Source of the DNA: Desulfopila aestuarii DSM 18488
Lineage (GTDB): Bacteria; Desulfobacterota; Desulfobulbia; Desulfobulbales; Desulfocapsaceae
Direction of reading: 5' to 3'
NCBI RefSeq assembly: GCF_900143695.1
Contig: NZ_FRFE01000001.1
Coordinates: forward strand, 366,917 to 430,916
Length of the DNA: 64,000 nt
The translations under genes and the position numbers were made by a program. Positions 9,317 to 17,682 of the stretch are shown here, in pieces. The notes under the pieces were generated by a model. The model worked only from the letters and a program-made list of their open reading frames with translations, did not search any database and was not told the origin of the DNA. Within the stretch, counting starts at the first letter, position 1; every line of letters starts with the position of its first letter.

Positions 9317-10689
9317 AAGTCGATAGCGAGCTCAATGATTTCTTGATCCTCCTCTCCCGGGGAATGGGAATCCGCAAACTGTATTTTGCCAAACACAATA
9401 AAGTTCGGGAAGTTGTGTCTAATATTATAAAAAGCCTCAACGCATATTTTCAAGCATCCCAGGAAGAAGAACTCTTTGTCGGGATAATTGAGGGAACCCT
9501 TATTTACAACGGCAGGAGACTCACCGGCCCCAGTGTGGTCGGACATCAACTGGTTCAGCTGGCAGACAGGCTCAGTTGCGGTGGCTTTACTTTCCTTCGC
9601 ACCGTGTCTGTTCAGGATATAGCGCGCCTTCTAGATCTCAATGTCGAGCTTTCCCAGCCGGTGGGGAGTTTGACGGAAGCCCGACAGCTGCTGCTTTCCC
9701 GTGGCATAAACAATATCACGGTTGCCTACAAGTATAGCGATCCTTCCGAGATGGTTCCCAGGGACAGGAAGTTTACGTGGATGGGTAAAGACGCCGATTT
9801 GGTGATGCAGTCTCCGGATCTTCTTTTTCAGGCACTGTTCGATGTTGTGGAGAGCGCTCACGGCAACGCGTTGCTCGGGTGCAATATCGATATTGAGAGT
9901 GCCAAGTCAGTCAGTGAGTATCTCTTGCAATATACCCGTTCAAATTTCTCGGATATTATGCAACATATTCACTACCCGAATTTCGATACCTACACAGTGG
10001 GGCATTCAGTACGGGTTGCATCCCTGGCCGTGTATATTGGCACCACCCTTGGACTTGATGATACGACCCTACTCGATCTGGGCACGGCGGCCCTATTGCA
10101 TGATGTAGGAAAGAGCAAAATTCCGGAAGAGATTCTTTTCAAACCCGATCGGCTCACTGACAATGAATTTGCTGTTATGAAGGGCCACTCTCCACTCGGA
10201 GCCGAAATACTACTTGGTCACACGAATACGACAGCCATGGATATTGCTGTGGCCTGGGGACACCATATCCACTACAACGGTAAGGGGTATCCCGAGTTGC
10301 CGGATTGGCTGCCCCGTCATCCTTTGACGGCACTCATGCAGATCTGTGATGTCTTTGAGGCGCTGACAGCCATCCGGCCCTACAAACCGCCGTTTTCCCC
10401 GCATGAGGCCTATTCGATCATGCTCGCCGATAAAGGTACCTATCATCCGGCCCTGCTTGCCCATTTCATTGCTGTCGTGGGCCTCTATCCTCCGGGAAAT
10501 GTTGTAAAGCTATCGGACGGTCGCAAAGGAGTTGTTGTTTCGGCGGGGAAAAATCTCTCGCGTCCGCAGATCGAGATCAGTGTTGCGGAAGACTCAGAAG
10601 AATACAAAGGATCTCCCGGATATCGACTTGATCTTGCCAGTCCCGAATCTCAAAAATTGTATATAACAGGGCTTGAGCGGGAATGCTGA
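9313..10689 (+). CDS. HD-GYP domain protein (probable c-di-GMP phosphodiesterase)
   Basis: 458 residues from the ATG at 9313, which overlaps the upstream stop by four bases and follows an AAGAAAGAG ribosome site. An N-terminal module (about 1-115: LFVGIIEGTLIYNGRRL and SVQDIARLLDL) precedes a catalytic HD domain. That domain has FDTYTVGHSVRVA, LLHDVGKSKIPEE (HD pair near residue 262) and HHIHYNGKGYPELP (GYP near 323). The canonical HHExxDGxGYP reads HHIHYNGKGYP here, so the metal-site Glu and Asp positions are altered and activity could be reduced. A C-terminal beta-rich tail (GNVVKLSDGRKGVVVSAG) resembles that of other HD-GYP proteins. A strong terminator follows at once. Confidence 0.9.
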   Translation: MKVDSELNDFLILLSRGMGIRKLYFAKHNKVREVVSNIIKSLNAYFQASQEEELFVGIIEGTLIYNGRRLTGPSVVGHQLVQLADRLSCGGFTFLRTVSVQDIARLLDLNVELSQPVGSLTEARQLLLSRGINNITVAYKYSDPSEMVPRDRKFTWMGKDADLVMQSPDLLFQALFDVVESAHGNALLGCNIDIESAKSVSEYLLQYTRSNFSDIMQHIHYPNFDTYTVGHSVRVASLAVYIGTTLGLDDTTLLDLGTAALLHDVGKSKIPEEILFKPDRLTDNEFAVMKGHSPLGAEILLGHTNTTAMDIAVAWGHHIHYNGKGYPELPDWLPRHPLTALMQICDVFEALTAIRPYKPPFSPHEAYSIMLADKGTYHPALLAHFIAVVGLYPPGNVVKLSDGRKGVVVSAGKNLSRPQIEISVAEDSEEYKGSPGYRLDLASPESQKLYITGLEREC

Positions 10690-10690
10690 A

Positions 10691-10734
10691 CGGAGCAAAA
10701 CCGGTTTCACTTTTGTCGACCCGGTTTTGCTCCG
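10691..10734 (+). terminator. Strong hairpin terminator after the HD-GYP gene
   Basis: A perfect 14-bp inverted repeat (CGGAGCAAAACCGG at 10691-10704 and CCGGTTTTGCTCCG at 10721-10734) has a 16-base loop. It begins two bases after the stop codon. A short T-rich stretch (TCATTTGGG) follows rather than a long T-run. It lies between convergent genes and may serve both directions. Confidence 0.8.
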
Positions 10735-10813
10735 TCATTTGGGAATAGTTCATCGTGCTGCATGGTAAATGAGACGCAGTGCCAGCGGAAATACAGCATA
10801 TTTATCTCACAGC

Positions 10814-13093
10814 TCATTCCTCTTTTACAGGCAGGGCCTGCTGCTGTTGCTCAGCTTCAGCGGCAATCACTGCGGCAGCACCGGCCTCCAGAGCTTTTTT
10901 TCTTGTCTCTTCACTCATGGTGTCGCGGTGGCTGTCTTCGGGAAAATCAACAATGACCTTGCGATGGGCATAATGGATACCGGCGGCGGTGAGTGCCTCG
11001 GTAATACGTCGGAATGCTTCTCGTTTAATGGTGAACTGCTTGCCGGGTTTGGCCGTGAATTTGACCCGGATGATCATGACGGAATTGGTGATTTCATTCA
11101 CGCCCTGGGACTTGACCGGCAGGATGAAATCGTTGCCCAGCTCTTCATCCTCGAGCATTGCTATACCGACCTTCTTGATAATCTTTCGCACCTTATCGAT
11201 ATTGGTGTCATAGGGGAATTCCAGCGGGAATTTCACGATAATGCCACCTCGCATATAGTTGGTGATTGCTCCCAGATCGCTATGTGGCACCACCTGAAGC
11301 ATGCCGCGATGATGGCGCAGCATAACATTTCTCAACGTAATTGCTTCAACGGCTCCTTTTATTGATCCTGCCTGAATGTATTCACCGACACGAAACGCGT
11401 CGTCGAGCAGGAAGAAAAAGCCGGAAAGAACGTCTGAGACGAGCTTCTGGGCGCCAAAGCCTACTGCCAGACCAAGCACGCCGGCACCGGCGAGAATTGG
11501 GGCAATATTTATGCCTAAGGCCGAAAGGATGGTCAGACTCACTATGAGAATAAGGGTCGAGGCAAGCACCTTGCGAAGCATCGGTAGAAGGGTGTGGCTG
11601 CGGCTGGCAGGGGCAGCGCCGCCGAACTCATTGTCGTCATCTTCGGCGTTTTCAGAAGGTGGCGGGGTCGCTTCTTCAATCTTCCTTGCAATATAGGTTG
11701 ATGCGAGGCGCCAGACCAGCAATGCCAGGGCCAAGGTGATGAGTGATTCAAATATGGCTTTCATGGCATCCTTGGCAAAAGGAATATCGTATCCCCAGAG
11801 TGTCAGGGTCCACGTTGCCATTGCAGAGACCAGAATAATACGAAAAATGAGGTAGGTTTTCGATTCAATCTCTTTTTTACGGGCAAGTGCCCCTTCCATG
11901 GCGGCTGCTGCGTCGTCATCTGTTTTCTCGCTGCTCGTCGCCGGGCTGAGCACTGTCCCGACGCCGAGAGAGTCTATTACGGACCGGATGATGGATCGGC
12001 CGGCGTAACTGGCTACGATGTAAATGGGGATGATAAATAAACTGATGAGAAACGAATTGTCTCTGACGATGGTTCCCGAAAGCTCCTCGCCTAGCCAGAT
12101 AAACCACGCGAAAAAAAGATAGAGCATCGCTGGGACATGCCAATAGGAGACAAGTTGTTCCCTGATCCAGCCGTTTCCTTCCCCTTTATTATCTGCCTGC
12201 AATGATTCTGAGACAGGGGTTTTAAGATAGATCACCAGACTGCACAAAACGGCTATGACGGTGGTGCCGATAATGATTGCCACCCAGGAAACGGTCTGAG
12301 GCTGAGCGCCGAGGTCGAAGATGAAACGACCAGTCATTTTACCTGACAGGATAACGACAGTTGAGATGACGGTCGCGCGGTAAAGGGATTTTGCGATAGA
12401 ATCGTTGAGGGCCATTGGCCGCACCATCCTGTCCTGTGGGGCAAAAACAATCTTGCTGAGCAAGGAGCAGATTACAATAGCGAGCACGATACCCAGGATG
12501 AGCTGAAACAGCATTCGTCCGGCGACCGTTACATTGTCACCCAGAAAGAGAAAGATGAGTGTTGATGACACTGCCAGCAGGACGACGCTGGCAAGACGAG
12601 GTATTGATTGCACAAAACCTGCCCAGAGCGCGGAGATGCTATCGCCTGCTGGAGGGGAAATCTGTTCGAGTTGGGCGATGACTTTTCCAGCAAAACGTTT
12701 GGCCGTGAAAACGATGAGAAAACCAAGGGCGAGGGAGACAACGACAAGAAACAGCGCGTGAAATAACCCTTTTGCACCATTTTCGCCCCCGACGGATGCG
12801 AGAACCCGAGCGAGGTCGCCTGGAACCTGGGGCGCAAAGGCTAATACACTACTGTTTTCTATTTCGGCGTATTCATTTGTATCCAGCATATGCAGCCATA
12901 GGGCGACAGCAGGAGATTTGTGCTCCTTCTGGGCAACTTCCTGGCTTGGAGCTGGAGTAGTTGCCTGGGCAACTGTTGTTGTCTGTTGAGCAGGAGGGGA
13001 GAGTGGTGTACTTGCGCCAAATGCAAGTGGAACGAAAAGACACAGATACATGAACAGTACTGTGCAGGATATACGTGTGAGATTGTGGTTCAT
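10814..13093 (-). CDS. Large MscS-family mechanosensitive channel
   Basis: 759 residues from the ATG at 13093, chosen because GGGAGGTGCT lies directly upstream; an ATG four codons earlier overlaps that site. A signal peptide (MNHNLTRISC to VPLAFGA) precedes a periplasmic Pro/Thr-rich segment, then many membrane helices. The pore region reads AGAGVLGLAVGFGAQKLVSD followed by VLSGFFFLLDDAFRVGEYI, the MscS TM3/beta-domain signature. An Ala/Gln-rich C-terminal tail follows. This is much longer than E. coli MscS (286 residues), resembling the MscK/YbdG-like multi-helix class. It should release solutes on hypo-osmotic shock. Confidence 0.92.
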   Translation of the reverse strand: MNHNLTRISCTVLFMYLCLFVPLAFGASTPLSPPAQQTTTVAQATTPAPSQEVAQKEHKSPAVALWLHMLDTNEYAEIENSSVLAFAPQVPGDLARVLASVGGENGAKGLFHALFLVVVSLALGFLIVFTAKRFAGKVIAQLEQISPPAGDSISALWAGFVQSIPRLASVVLLAVSSTLIFLFLGDNVTVAGRMLFQLILGIVLAIVICSLLSKIVFAPQDRMVRPMALNDSIAKSLYRATVISTVVILSGKMTGRFIFDLGAQPQTVSWVAIIIGTTVIAVLCSLVIYLKTPVSESLQADNKGEGNGWIREQLVSYWHVPAMLYLFFAWFIWLGEELSGTIVRDNSFLISLFIIPIYIVASYAGRSIIRSVIDSLGVGTVLSPATSSEKTDDDAAAAMEGALARKKEIESKTYLIFRIILVSAMATWTLTLWGYDIPFAKDAMKAIFESLITLALALLVWRLASTYIARKIEEATPPPSENAEDDDNEFGGAAPASRSHTLLPMLRKVLASTLILIVSLTILSALGINIAPILAGAGVLGLAVGFGAQKLVSDVLSGFFFLLDDAFRVGEYIQAGSIKGAVEAITLRNVMLRHHRGMLQVVPHSDLGAITNYMRGGIIVKFPLEFPYDTNIDKVRKIIKKVGIAMLEDEELGNDFILPVKSQGVNEITNSVMIIRVKFTAKPGKQFTIKREAFRRITEALTAAGIHYAHRKVIVDFPEDSHRDTMSEETRKKALEAGAAAVIAAEAEQQQQALPVKEE

Positions 13094-13422
13094 AGCACCT
13101 CCCATAACTAGAGATAATGTATCGGCGGAAATTTTTTATCAGTCAGAAAGCAGAGGTTCCTAACACCTCAGGGGTGATGATACCGGAGGACAAGGGAAAG
13201 GAAAAGAGTAATTATGATATCAGTTGAATATGAGATGTTGCAGCAGGTGAAAATGTCGAAAGCAAAAAATCGCTCTCTCCTTGGAGTAGATATTTTTTTC
13301 ACGTTGGACAGTAACAGGAAAATGGTTCATACTCTTGATAGGCATTCGTTGCCTTTGCCCTTCATCCAAGAATTGTGCGACAACGTTCTCGAACATCGAA
13401 TTTTTTAAAAAAGGAATGGCTC
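13094..13422. other. Intergenic region between divergent channel and permease genes
   Basis: 329 bases. They should hold promoters for the MscS gene (minus) and the AI-2E permease gene (plus). A 64-codon plus-strand frame (13214-13408) is open here but has no family resemblance and no strong ribosome site, so I do not call it. No hairpin or repeat stands out. Confidence 0.4.
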
Positions 13423-14544
13423 ATGAATATGGCTCCCAACCCTGACCATGAACAGGAAAAGCGCATTTCCGCCCTGCTGCTGGATGTTTTTATCCGGGCT
13501 GGAATGCTCCTTGCGATGATCATCCTCTGTTACAGGATATTTTCACCGTTTCTTTCGTTAATGTTGTGGGCGCTGATCCTGGCGGTGACCACCTACCCGA
13601 TCCATCAGCAGATTGCTCGCCGGATCGGTGGCAAGCAGGGGCTTGCTGCTACCTTGCTGGTGTTTTTCAGCATTGTGGTGATCGTCATTCCGACCACGTT
13701 GTTGGTCAGTTCGTTGGGTGATTCCATCCATGGCCTGATCAACGATTTAAAGAACAATACCCTGGAGGTCCCAGCGCCTCCAGCTGGTGTTGGCGAGTGG
13801 CCTATTGTTGGTGAGCAGCTGTATGAATTCTGGTCGGAGGCCCATAGTGACCTGCCGGCTGTGCTGCAGTCCATGCAGCCGAAAATTGGTGAACTGGCAA
13901 AAAAAGCCCTGGGAATCGTTGCCGGACTGGGGGGGACGATGCTGCTTTTTTTCTTCTCGTTTATTATTGCCGGAATCATCATGGCTTTCGGAACGTCGGG
14001 AGGAAAAGCAATGCAGAGGATTTTCCAGCGTATTGCCGGTGTGGAACGGGGGAAGGAATTCACCAAACTTGCAACAGGTACGATACGGGCGGTGGCAGCA
14101 GGCGTTATCGGCATCGCCTGCATTCAGGCACTATTGATCGGCCTGGTGCTGATCCTGGCCGGTATCCCCTGGGCTGGAGTCCTGTCGTTATGTGTCCTGG
14201 TGTTAGGGATTGCCCAGTTGCCGGCGCTGCTGGTGACCCTGCCGGCCATAGGCTATATCTGGTTTATTGGTGATTACTCAACTGTCGGTGGAATCAGTTT
14301 TACCGTTTTGCTGATAGTGGCCGGTACTGTGGATAATGTCCTGAAACCGCTGATGCTCGGTCGAGGGGTTGATGCGCCGATGCCGGTGATTCTGCTCGGT
14401 GCATTGGGAGGTATGGCGAGCAGCGGGATCCTTGGCATGTTCATCGGGGCCACACTCCTCGCTCTTGGTTATCAAATCTTCATCAGGTGGGTGGACACAA
14501 ACCCGGATGTGGAAGCGGAGCCTATCGATTCATCGGCTTCATAG
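13423..14544 (+). CDS. AI-2E family transporter / PerM-type permease
   Basis: 373 residues from the ATG at 13423, seven bases after AAGGA; a longer frame begins at 13375 without a ribosome site. It has about eight hydrophobic segments in the family layout: two pairs near the N-terminus, a soluble loop (about 100-160, SLGDSIHGLINDLKNNTLEV), then clustered helices. The C-terminal signature DNVLKPLMLGRG followed by VILLGALGGMASSGILGMF-type sequence is characteristic of the AI-2E/UPF0118 family. Substrates differ between members (autoinducer-2 export, ion antiport), so the substrate here cannot be stated. It is a single gene. Confidence 0.9.
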   Translation: MNMAPNPDHEQEKRISALLLDVFIRAGMLLAMIILCYRIFSPFLSLMLWALILAVTTYPIHQQIARRIGGKQGLAATLLVFFSIVVIVIPTTLLVSSLGDSIHGLINDLKNNTLEVPAPPAGVGEWPIVGEQLYEFWSEAHSDLPAVLQSMQPKIGELAKKALGIVAGLGGTMLLFFFSFIIAGIIMAFGTSGGKAMQRIFQRIAGVERGKEFTKLATGTIRAVAAGVIGIACIQALLIGLVLILAGIPWAGVLSLCVLVLGIAQLPALLVTLPAIGYIWFIGDYSTVGGISFTVLLIVAGTVDNVLKPLMLGRGVDAPMPVILLGALGGMASSGILGMFIGATLLALGYQIFIRWVDTNPDVEAEPIDSSAS

Positions 14545-14664
14545 GGCATCGTTATCGGCTATGATCATCTTTTTCATATCTATTTTACGTGAACGTTAAT
14601 ATCTTGTTTTCTATACGAACCTTCCTGTGGTAGATTGCAGTAAAAACAAAGGAGGGGTTAAAAG

Positions 14665-15486
14665 ATGACGACGACGTTCTATCATGTTGAAAAATCGGGA
14701 CCAATTGCGGTGGTTTGGCTGAACCGACCCGAAAAGAAAAACGCCATGGGAAAGGCAGCGTGGCTGGAACTGCCACAAATCTTTAGTGAGCTGTCGGCTG
14801 CCAGAGAGATACGGGCTGTGATTCTTGCCGGTAAGGGGGATGATTTCAGTGCCGGTATAGACCTTCAGGAGATGGTTCCCGAGTTGCCGGAGTTGCAGAA
14901 CAGGGACCAGTCGGGAGCGACCAAGTGGAGTCTCTTGCCGAAGATCCAGGTGTTGCAGCAGGCAATTAGTTCGGTTGAGCGCTGCCGGAAACCGGTCATT
15001 GCCGCGATTCATGGATTCTGCCTTGGGGCTGGGCTTGATCTTGCCACGGCTTGCGATATCCGCCTCGCTTCAAAAGAGGCTCTATTTTGCGTCAAAGAGG
15101 CTGCGGTCGGTTTTGTCGCAGATGTTGGGGTGCTGCAACGGTTACCGCTGATTGTTGGCCAGGGATTGGCGAGGGAGCTTGCCATGACGGCGAAGACGAT
15201 CGATGCCGAACGTGCCTGCCGGATAGGCCTTGTCAATGACGTTTATGCATCTCCGGAAGCACTCATGAGCGCGGCCCAGGTCATGGCAGAGGAGATTGCC
15301 GAAAACTCACCTCTTGCTGTGGAGGCCACCAAGGATGTTCTCAATACCGCAATTGAGGGCGCGATCGATAGCGGCCTGAAATATGTCGCATCCGTAAGTA
15401 CCAATATCATTCCTTCGGCAGATCTTTTTGAGGCTCTGGCCGCTTTCAGGGAAAAACGAAAGCCCAGGTTTCGTGGGATGGACTGA
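14665..15486 (+). CDS. Crotonase-family enzyme, dienoyl-CoA isomerase-like
   Basis: 273 residues with AAAGGAGGGG upstream of the ATG. Crotonase oxyanion-hole elements are present: GKGDDFSAGIDL (about 59-70) and HGFCLGAGLDLATACDIR (about 116-133). The segment AAVGFVADVGVLQRLP, with an acidic residue before VGVLQRLP, matches the delta3,5-delta2,4-dienoyl-CoA isomerase branch (ECH1 type) better than classical enoyl-CoA hydratase, which carries a second catalytic Glu nearby. It probably acts in the cytoplasm on unsaturated fatty acyl-CoA during beta-oxidation. It is monocistronic and ends convergent with the flavoprotein gene. The exact substrate is uncertain. Confidence 0.85.
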   Translation: MTTTFYHVEKSGPIAVVWLNRPEKKNAMGKAAWLELPQIFSELSAAREIRAVILAGKGDDFSAGIDLQEMVPELPELQNRDQSGATKWSLLPKIQVLQQAISSVERCRKPVIAAIHGFCLGAGLDLATACDIRLASKEALFCVKEAAVGFVADVGVLQRLPLIVGQGLARELAMTAKTIDAERACRIGLVNDVYASPEALMSAAQVMAEEIAENSPLAVEATKDVLNTAIEGAIDSGLKYVASVSTNIIPSADLFEALAAFREKRKPRFRGMD

Positions 15487-15487
15487 G

Positions 15488-15532
15488 AGTTGATGGGTGA
15501 CTGATCATGTCTTTTGCCTGTCAGTCTCAACT
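15488..15532. terminator. Imperfect hairpin between convergent genes
   Basis: AGTTGA and GACTGA (15488-15504, with a five-base bulge) can pair with TCAGTC and TCAACT (15521-15532). It begins two bases after the crotonase stop and lies in the 81-base spacer shared with the minus-strand flavoprotein gene. There is no clear T-run. Confidence 0.35.
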
Positions 15533-15567
15533 GAACTGTCAGTAGCTATGAATATGCGCTGTATCAG

Positions 15568-16683
15568 TTAGCTCTCCAATGCCTGGAAGGTGCGCATGAA
15601 TTTTCGGTCGATATAATCTTTTATCAAAAAGGCCAGTCTGCCACCGAACTGGATTGACCATTTATGGAGGATGCCGGTATCGTCCCCGAGATTGAAGATG
15701 AGCAGATAACTCCCGCCCGGTGAAAATGGTTGCAGTGCGTCTCCCTTGAGAGCGGCCAGGAGGTTATGGAAGATGACTGGATTCTGACGTACTGCGTAGA
15801 CCCCGACCTTGTTGAGCGGTGATTTCTCGAAACAGATACAGTCCCCGCCGCCAAAGATGTTCGGATATTTCGGACTCTGCAAAAACTCGTTGACCAGCAT
15901 ACCTCCGTCCGGTCCGGTGGGAATGCCTGACTCAATAAAGACCTTGCTTGGCTTTACGCCTACCGCAACCATAATGATATCAAAGAGATATTCGTTACCG
16001 TTGGTGTCGGTTACCTTCCCTTTCTTGATACTTCCCACCCGACAGTTTTCACGGATCTCTATGTTGCGCGCTTGAAGGGAGTTCGTGGCCCGGCGGCGAA
16101 CGCTGTCGGGGTGATGCGGCATCAATTGCTTGCCGGCAAAAACGGTGATGGCGATGGCGTGCATGTTGTTTTCCTGGCCAATCCTCCAGATATTGCCTGC
16201 AATCTCCACCGCAGAAGGGCCCCCGCCTATCACCCCGACCCTGATTGGCTTTTCCGCACCGAGCTCAATGATTCTCTTTCTGGTTTCAAGGAGCCGCTCT
16301 ATGGGCTTTACCATGTAGACATCATCAAGCGGCCCCTCGACTGCTTCTTTGGGAACCTGACTACCGAGATTGCAGGAGAGAACATCATAACCAATGACCT
16401 CACCGGAATCGAGATGGACCAGTTGGGCAGAGGGATCTATTTTTTCGACCTGACCAAGAACAAAGCGGCCACCCATCTTCTCTGTGACAAGTTTCGAGGC
16501 GAAGCGGATCTCTTCCGGTTGGTATGAGCCGCCAAGCATACCTGGACCCATGCCGGAATAATAGTGATATTCGGAGGGCCCGATCACCGTGACGTCATAG
16601 CCTGCATCGACAAACTCCCGCAGCCTGGCCATGGTCAGCATGTGGGCGTGGCCGGCGCCTGCTATTACCAGTTTTTTGGTCAT
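15568..16683 (-). CDS. Pyridine nucleotide-disulfide oxidoreductase, SelD-fusion N-terminal type
   Basis: 371 residues. A Rossmann FAD site opens the chain (VIAGAGHAHM, about 6-15), followed by a YYSGMGPGMLGGSY element (about 41-54), a second nucleotide site (VGVIGGGPSAVEIAGN, about 153-168) and the FAD-ribityl segment FGGGDCICFEK near 280. The GHAH start and the SGMxPGxLxGxY element are characteristic of the family related to the domain fused N-terminally to selenophosphate synthetase SelD (TIGR03169-type), close to NDH-2 and sulfide:quinone reductases. Cysteines at SCNLG, ENCRV and GDCIC are not in an obvious CxxC. It follows the rhodanese-ferritin gene by 23 bases in one operon and probably supplies or accepts electrons for it (inference). 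Confidence 0.87.
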   Translation of the reverse strand: MTKKLVIAGAGHAHMLTMARLREFVDAGYDVTVIGPSEYHYYSGMGPGMLGGSYQPEEIRFASKLVTEKMGGRFVLGQVEKIDPSAQLVHLDSGEVIGYDVLSCNLGSQVPKEAVEGPLDDVYMVKPIERLLETRKRIIELGAEKPIRVGVIGGGPSAVEIAGNIWRIGQENNMHAIAITVFAGKQLMPHHPDSVRRRATNSLQARNIEIRENCRVGSIKKGKVTDTNGNEYLFDIIMVAVGVKPSKVFIESGIPTGPDGGMLVNEFLQSPKYPNIFGGGDCICFEKSPLNKVGVYAVRQNPVIFHNLLAALKGDALQPFSPGGSYLLIFNLGDDTGILHKWSIQFGGRLAFLIKDYIDRKFMRTFQALES

Positions 16684-16706
16684 GGTTTTCCTTGATCAGC
16701 AGAAAG

Positions 16707-17531
16707 TTAGTCCAGTAGGGCTCCAAGCTGTCTCAAGTGGGCCCTTTCCTCATCGGCGATTTTCAAAAGACTGTTTTTCACCTCTTTGTTTGAGGCCCTG
16801 TCCGCAGCCCGCGAGTAGAGGTCAAGTGCCTGACCTTCGATGCCCATGGCCAGTGAAACCACATCGCGAATCGAATCGAGATCCGGTTTGTAGAGCGCCA
16901 GGTACTCCTCAGTGGTCAGCCCGCCTTCCATCATGGTTGCAGCCGGCTGTTGTTCAAATTCTTCACGGGTTATGTGGTTCTTTTTCAGGTCGTTGTACTC
17001 GGCGAGAACCCGCTCCTGATGTTTGATCTCAATGGTTGATAACTGGTTGAAGAGCTGTCTGACCTTGGTGTCTGTTATTATTTCCGTCATGGAGATGTAG
17101 AAATCAAAAAGACCCTTCTCCAGTGAATACGCGATAACCAGGACTTCTTCAAGAGACTCATGTCCGGTGAAAAGCGACAGGCCAAGGTCTTCCGGTCCCA
17201 CCGCTGTCTCACTGTTCCAGCCTTTTATGCCGCCGGCCATGTTGATAACCTTGCCAAACCCTTTTCCTGCCAGCATCTGCGCAGCAACCCGGCTGCGCCC
17301 TCCGATGGCTCAGTAGACCACGGTTGGTTTGTCCGGATCGAGTTCTCTAGCGCGATCGGCGAGATCGCCAAGCGGTATCAGTTTGGCTCCGGGGAGGTGG
17401 CCATCTTTATATTCGCCCGGCTGACGGACATCGATGAGATTGTAGTCATCTCCAGAAAGCTGTTCCAGAAATTTACGTGTTTCAAGTCCATCCATAGATT
17501 GGACCGGGGTGAAGAACTGCTTCCAGCGCAT
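16707..17531 (-). CDS. Rhodanese-ferritin-like fusion with probable selenocysteine at UGA codon 74
   Basis: One frame of 275 codons, interrupted only by TGA at 17310-17312 (codon 74). Before it: a rhodanese half, with LIDVRQPGEYKDGHLPGAK at about 37-55, ending PDKPTVVY. After it, in the same frame: AIGGRSRVAAQMLAGKGF and VINMAGGIKGW, the rest of the rhodanese fold. The TGA stands exactly where rhodaneses carry the catalytic Cys (C-A-I-G-G-R-S loop), so selenocysteine is the simplest reading. From about 120 a ferritin-like four-helix part follows, with YSLEKGLFDFY, EIKHQERV (ExxH), GIEGQALDLY and DEERAHL (ExxH), matching a rubrerythrin-type di-iron site. GGAGGTGCATC precedes the ATG. Rhodanese-type selenoproteins are known in bacteria; the fusion suggests sulfur or selenium transfer tied to peroxide or oxygen defence (inference). 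The alternative is a pseudogene, which the intact downstream half argues against. Confidence 0.85.
17274..17307 (-). promoter_or_regulatory. Candidate bacterial SECIS element after the UGA
   Basis: In the transcript, eleven bases after the UGA comes a perfect seven-pair stem, GCGCAGC-CGGGUU-GCUGCGC (17298 down to 17279), with a six-base loop that includes GGU. A lower helix CAUC/GAUG (17307-17304 with 17277-17274) can stack below an internal loop. The UGA-to-loop distance is 18 bases, within the range known for bacterial SECIS hairpins, and the eleven-base spacing equals that in E. coli fdhF as I recall it. SelB binding is inferred. Confidence 0.65.
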
Positions 17532-17682
17532 GATGCACCTCCACCGGGCTTTAGGATAAGGTTTAATGTAAAAACCTGTAACGTCAAGATGTATGTTCTT
17601 TCTTATTAAGGTAGGGATACCATATAAGCCTAACGCTTTTATGCCCTTGAGACAATGGAATTTGGCGAGAATGGTAGGTGAG

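Noticed and set aside
13214..13408. 64-codon plus-strand frame upstream of the AI-2E permease
   Set aside because: No family resemblance, no strong ribosome site, and the composition is that of a spacer.
17276..17531. Stop codon at 17310 as evidence of a pseudogene or two separate genes
   Set aside because: The frame stays open with conserved rhodanese residues directly after it, the TGA falls on the catalytic Cys position, and a SECIS-like hairpin follows at the right distance. Both halves show intact motifs, which a decayed gene would not.
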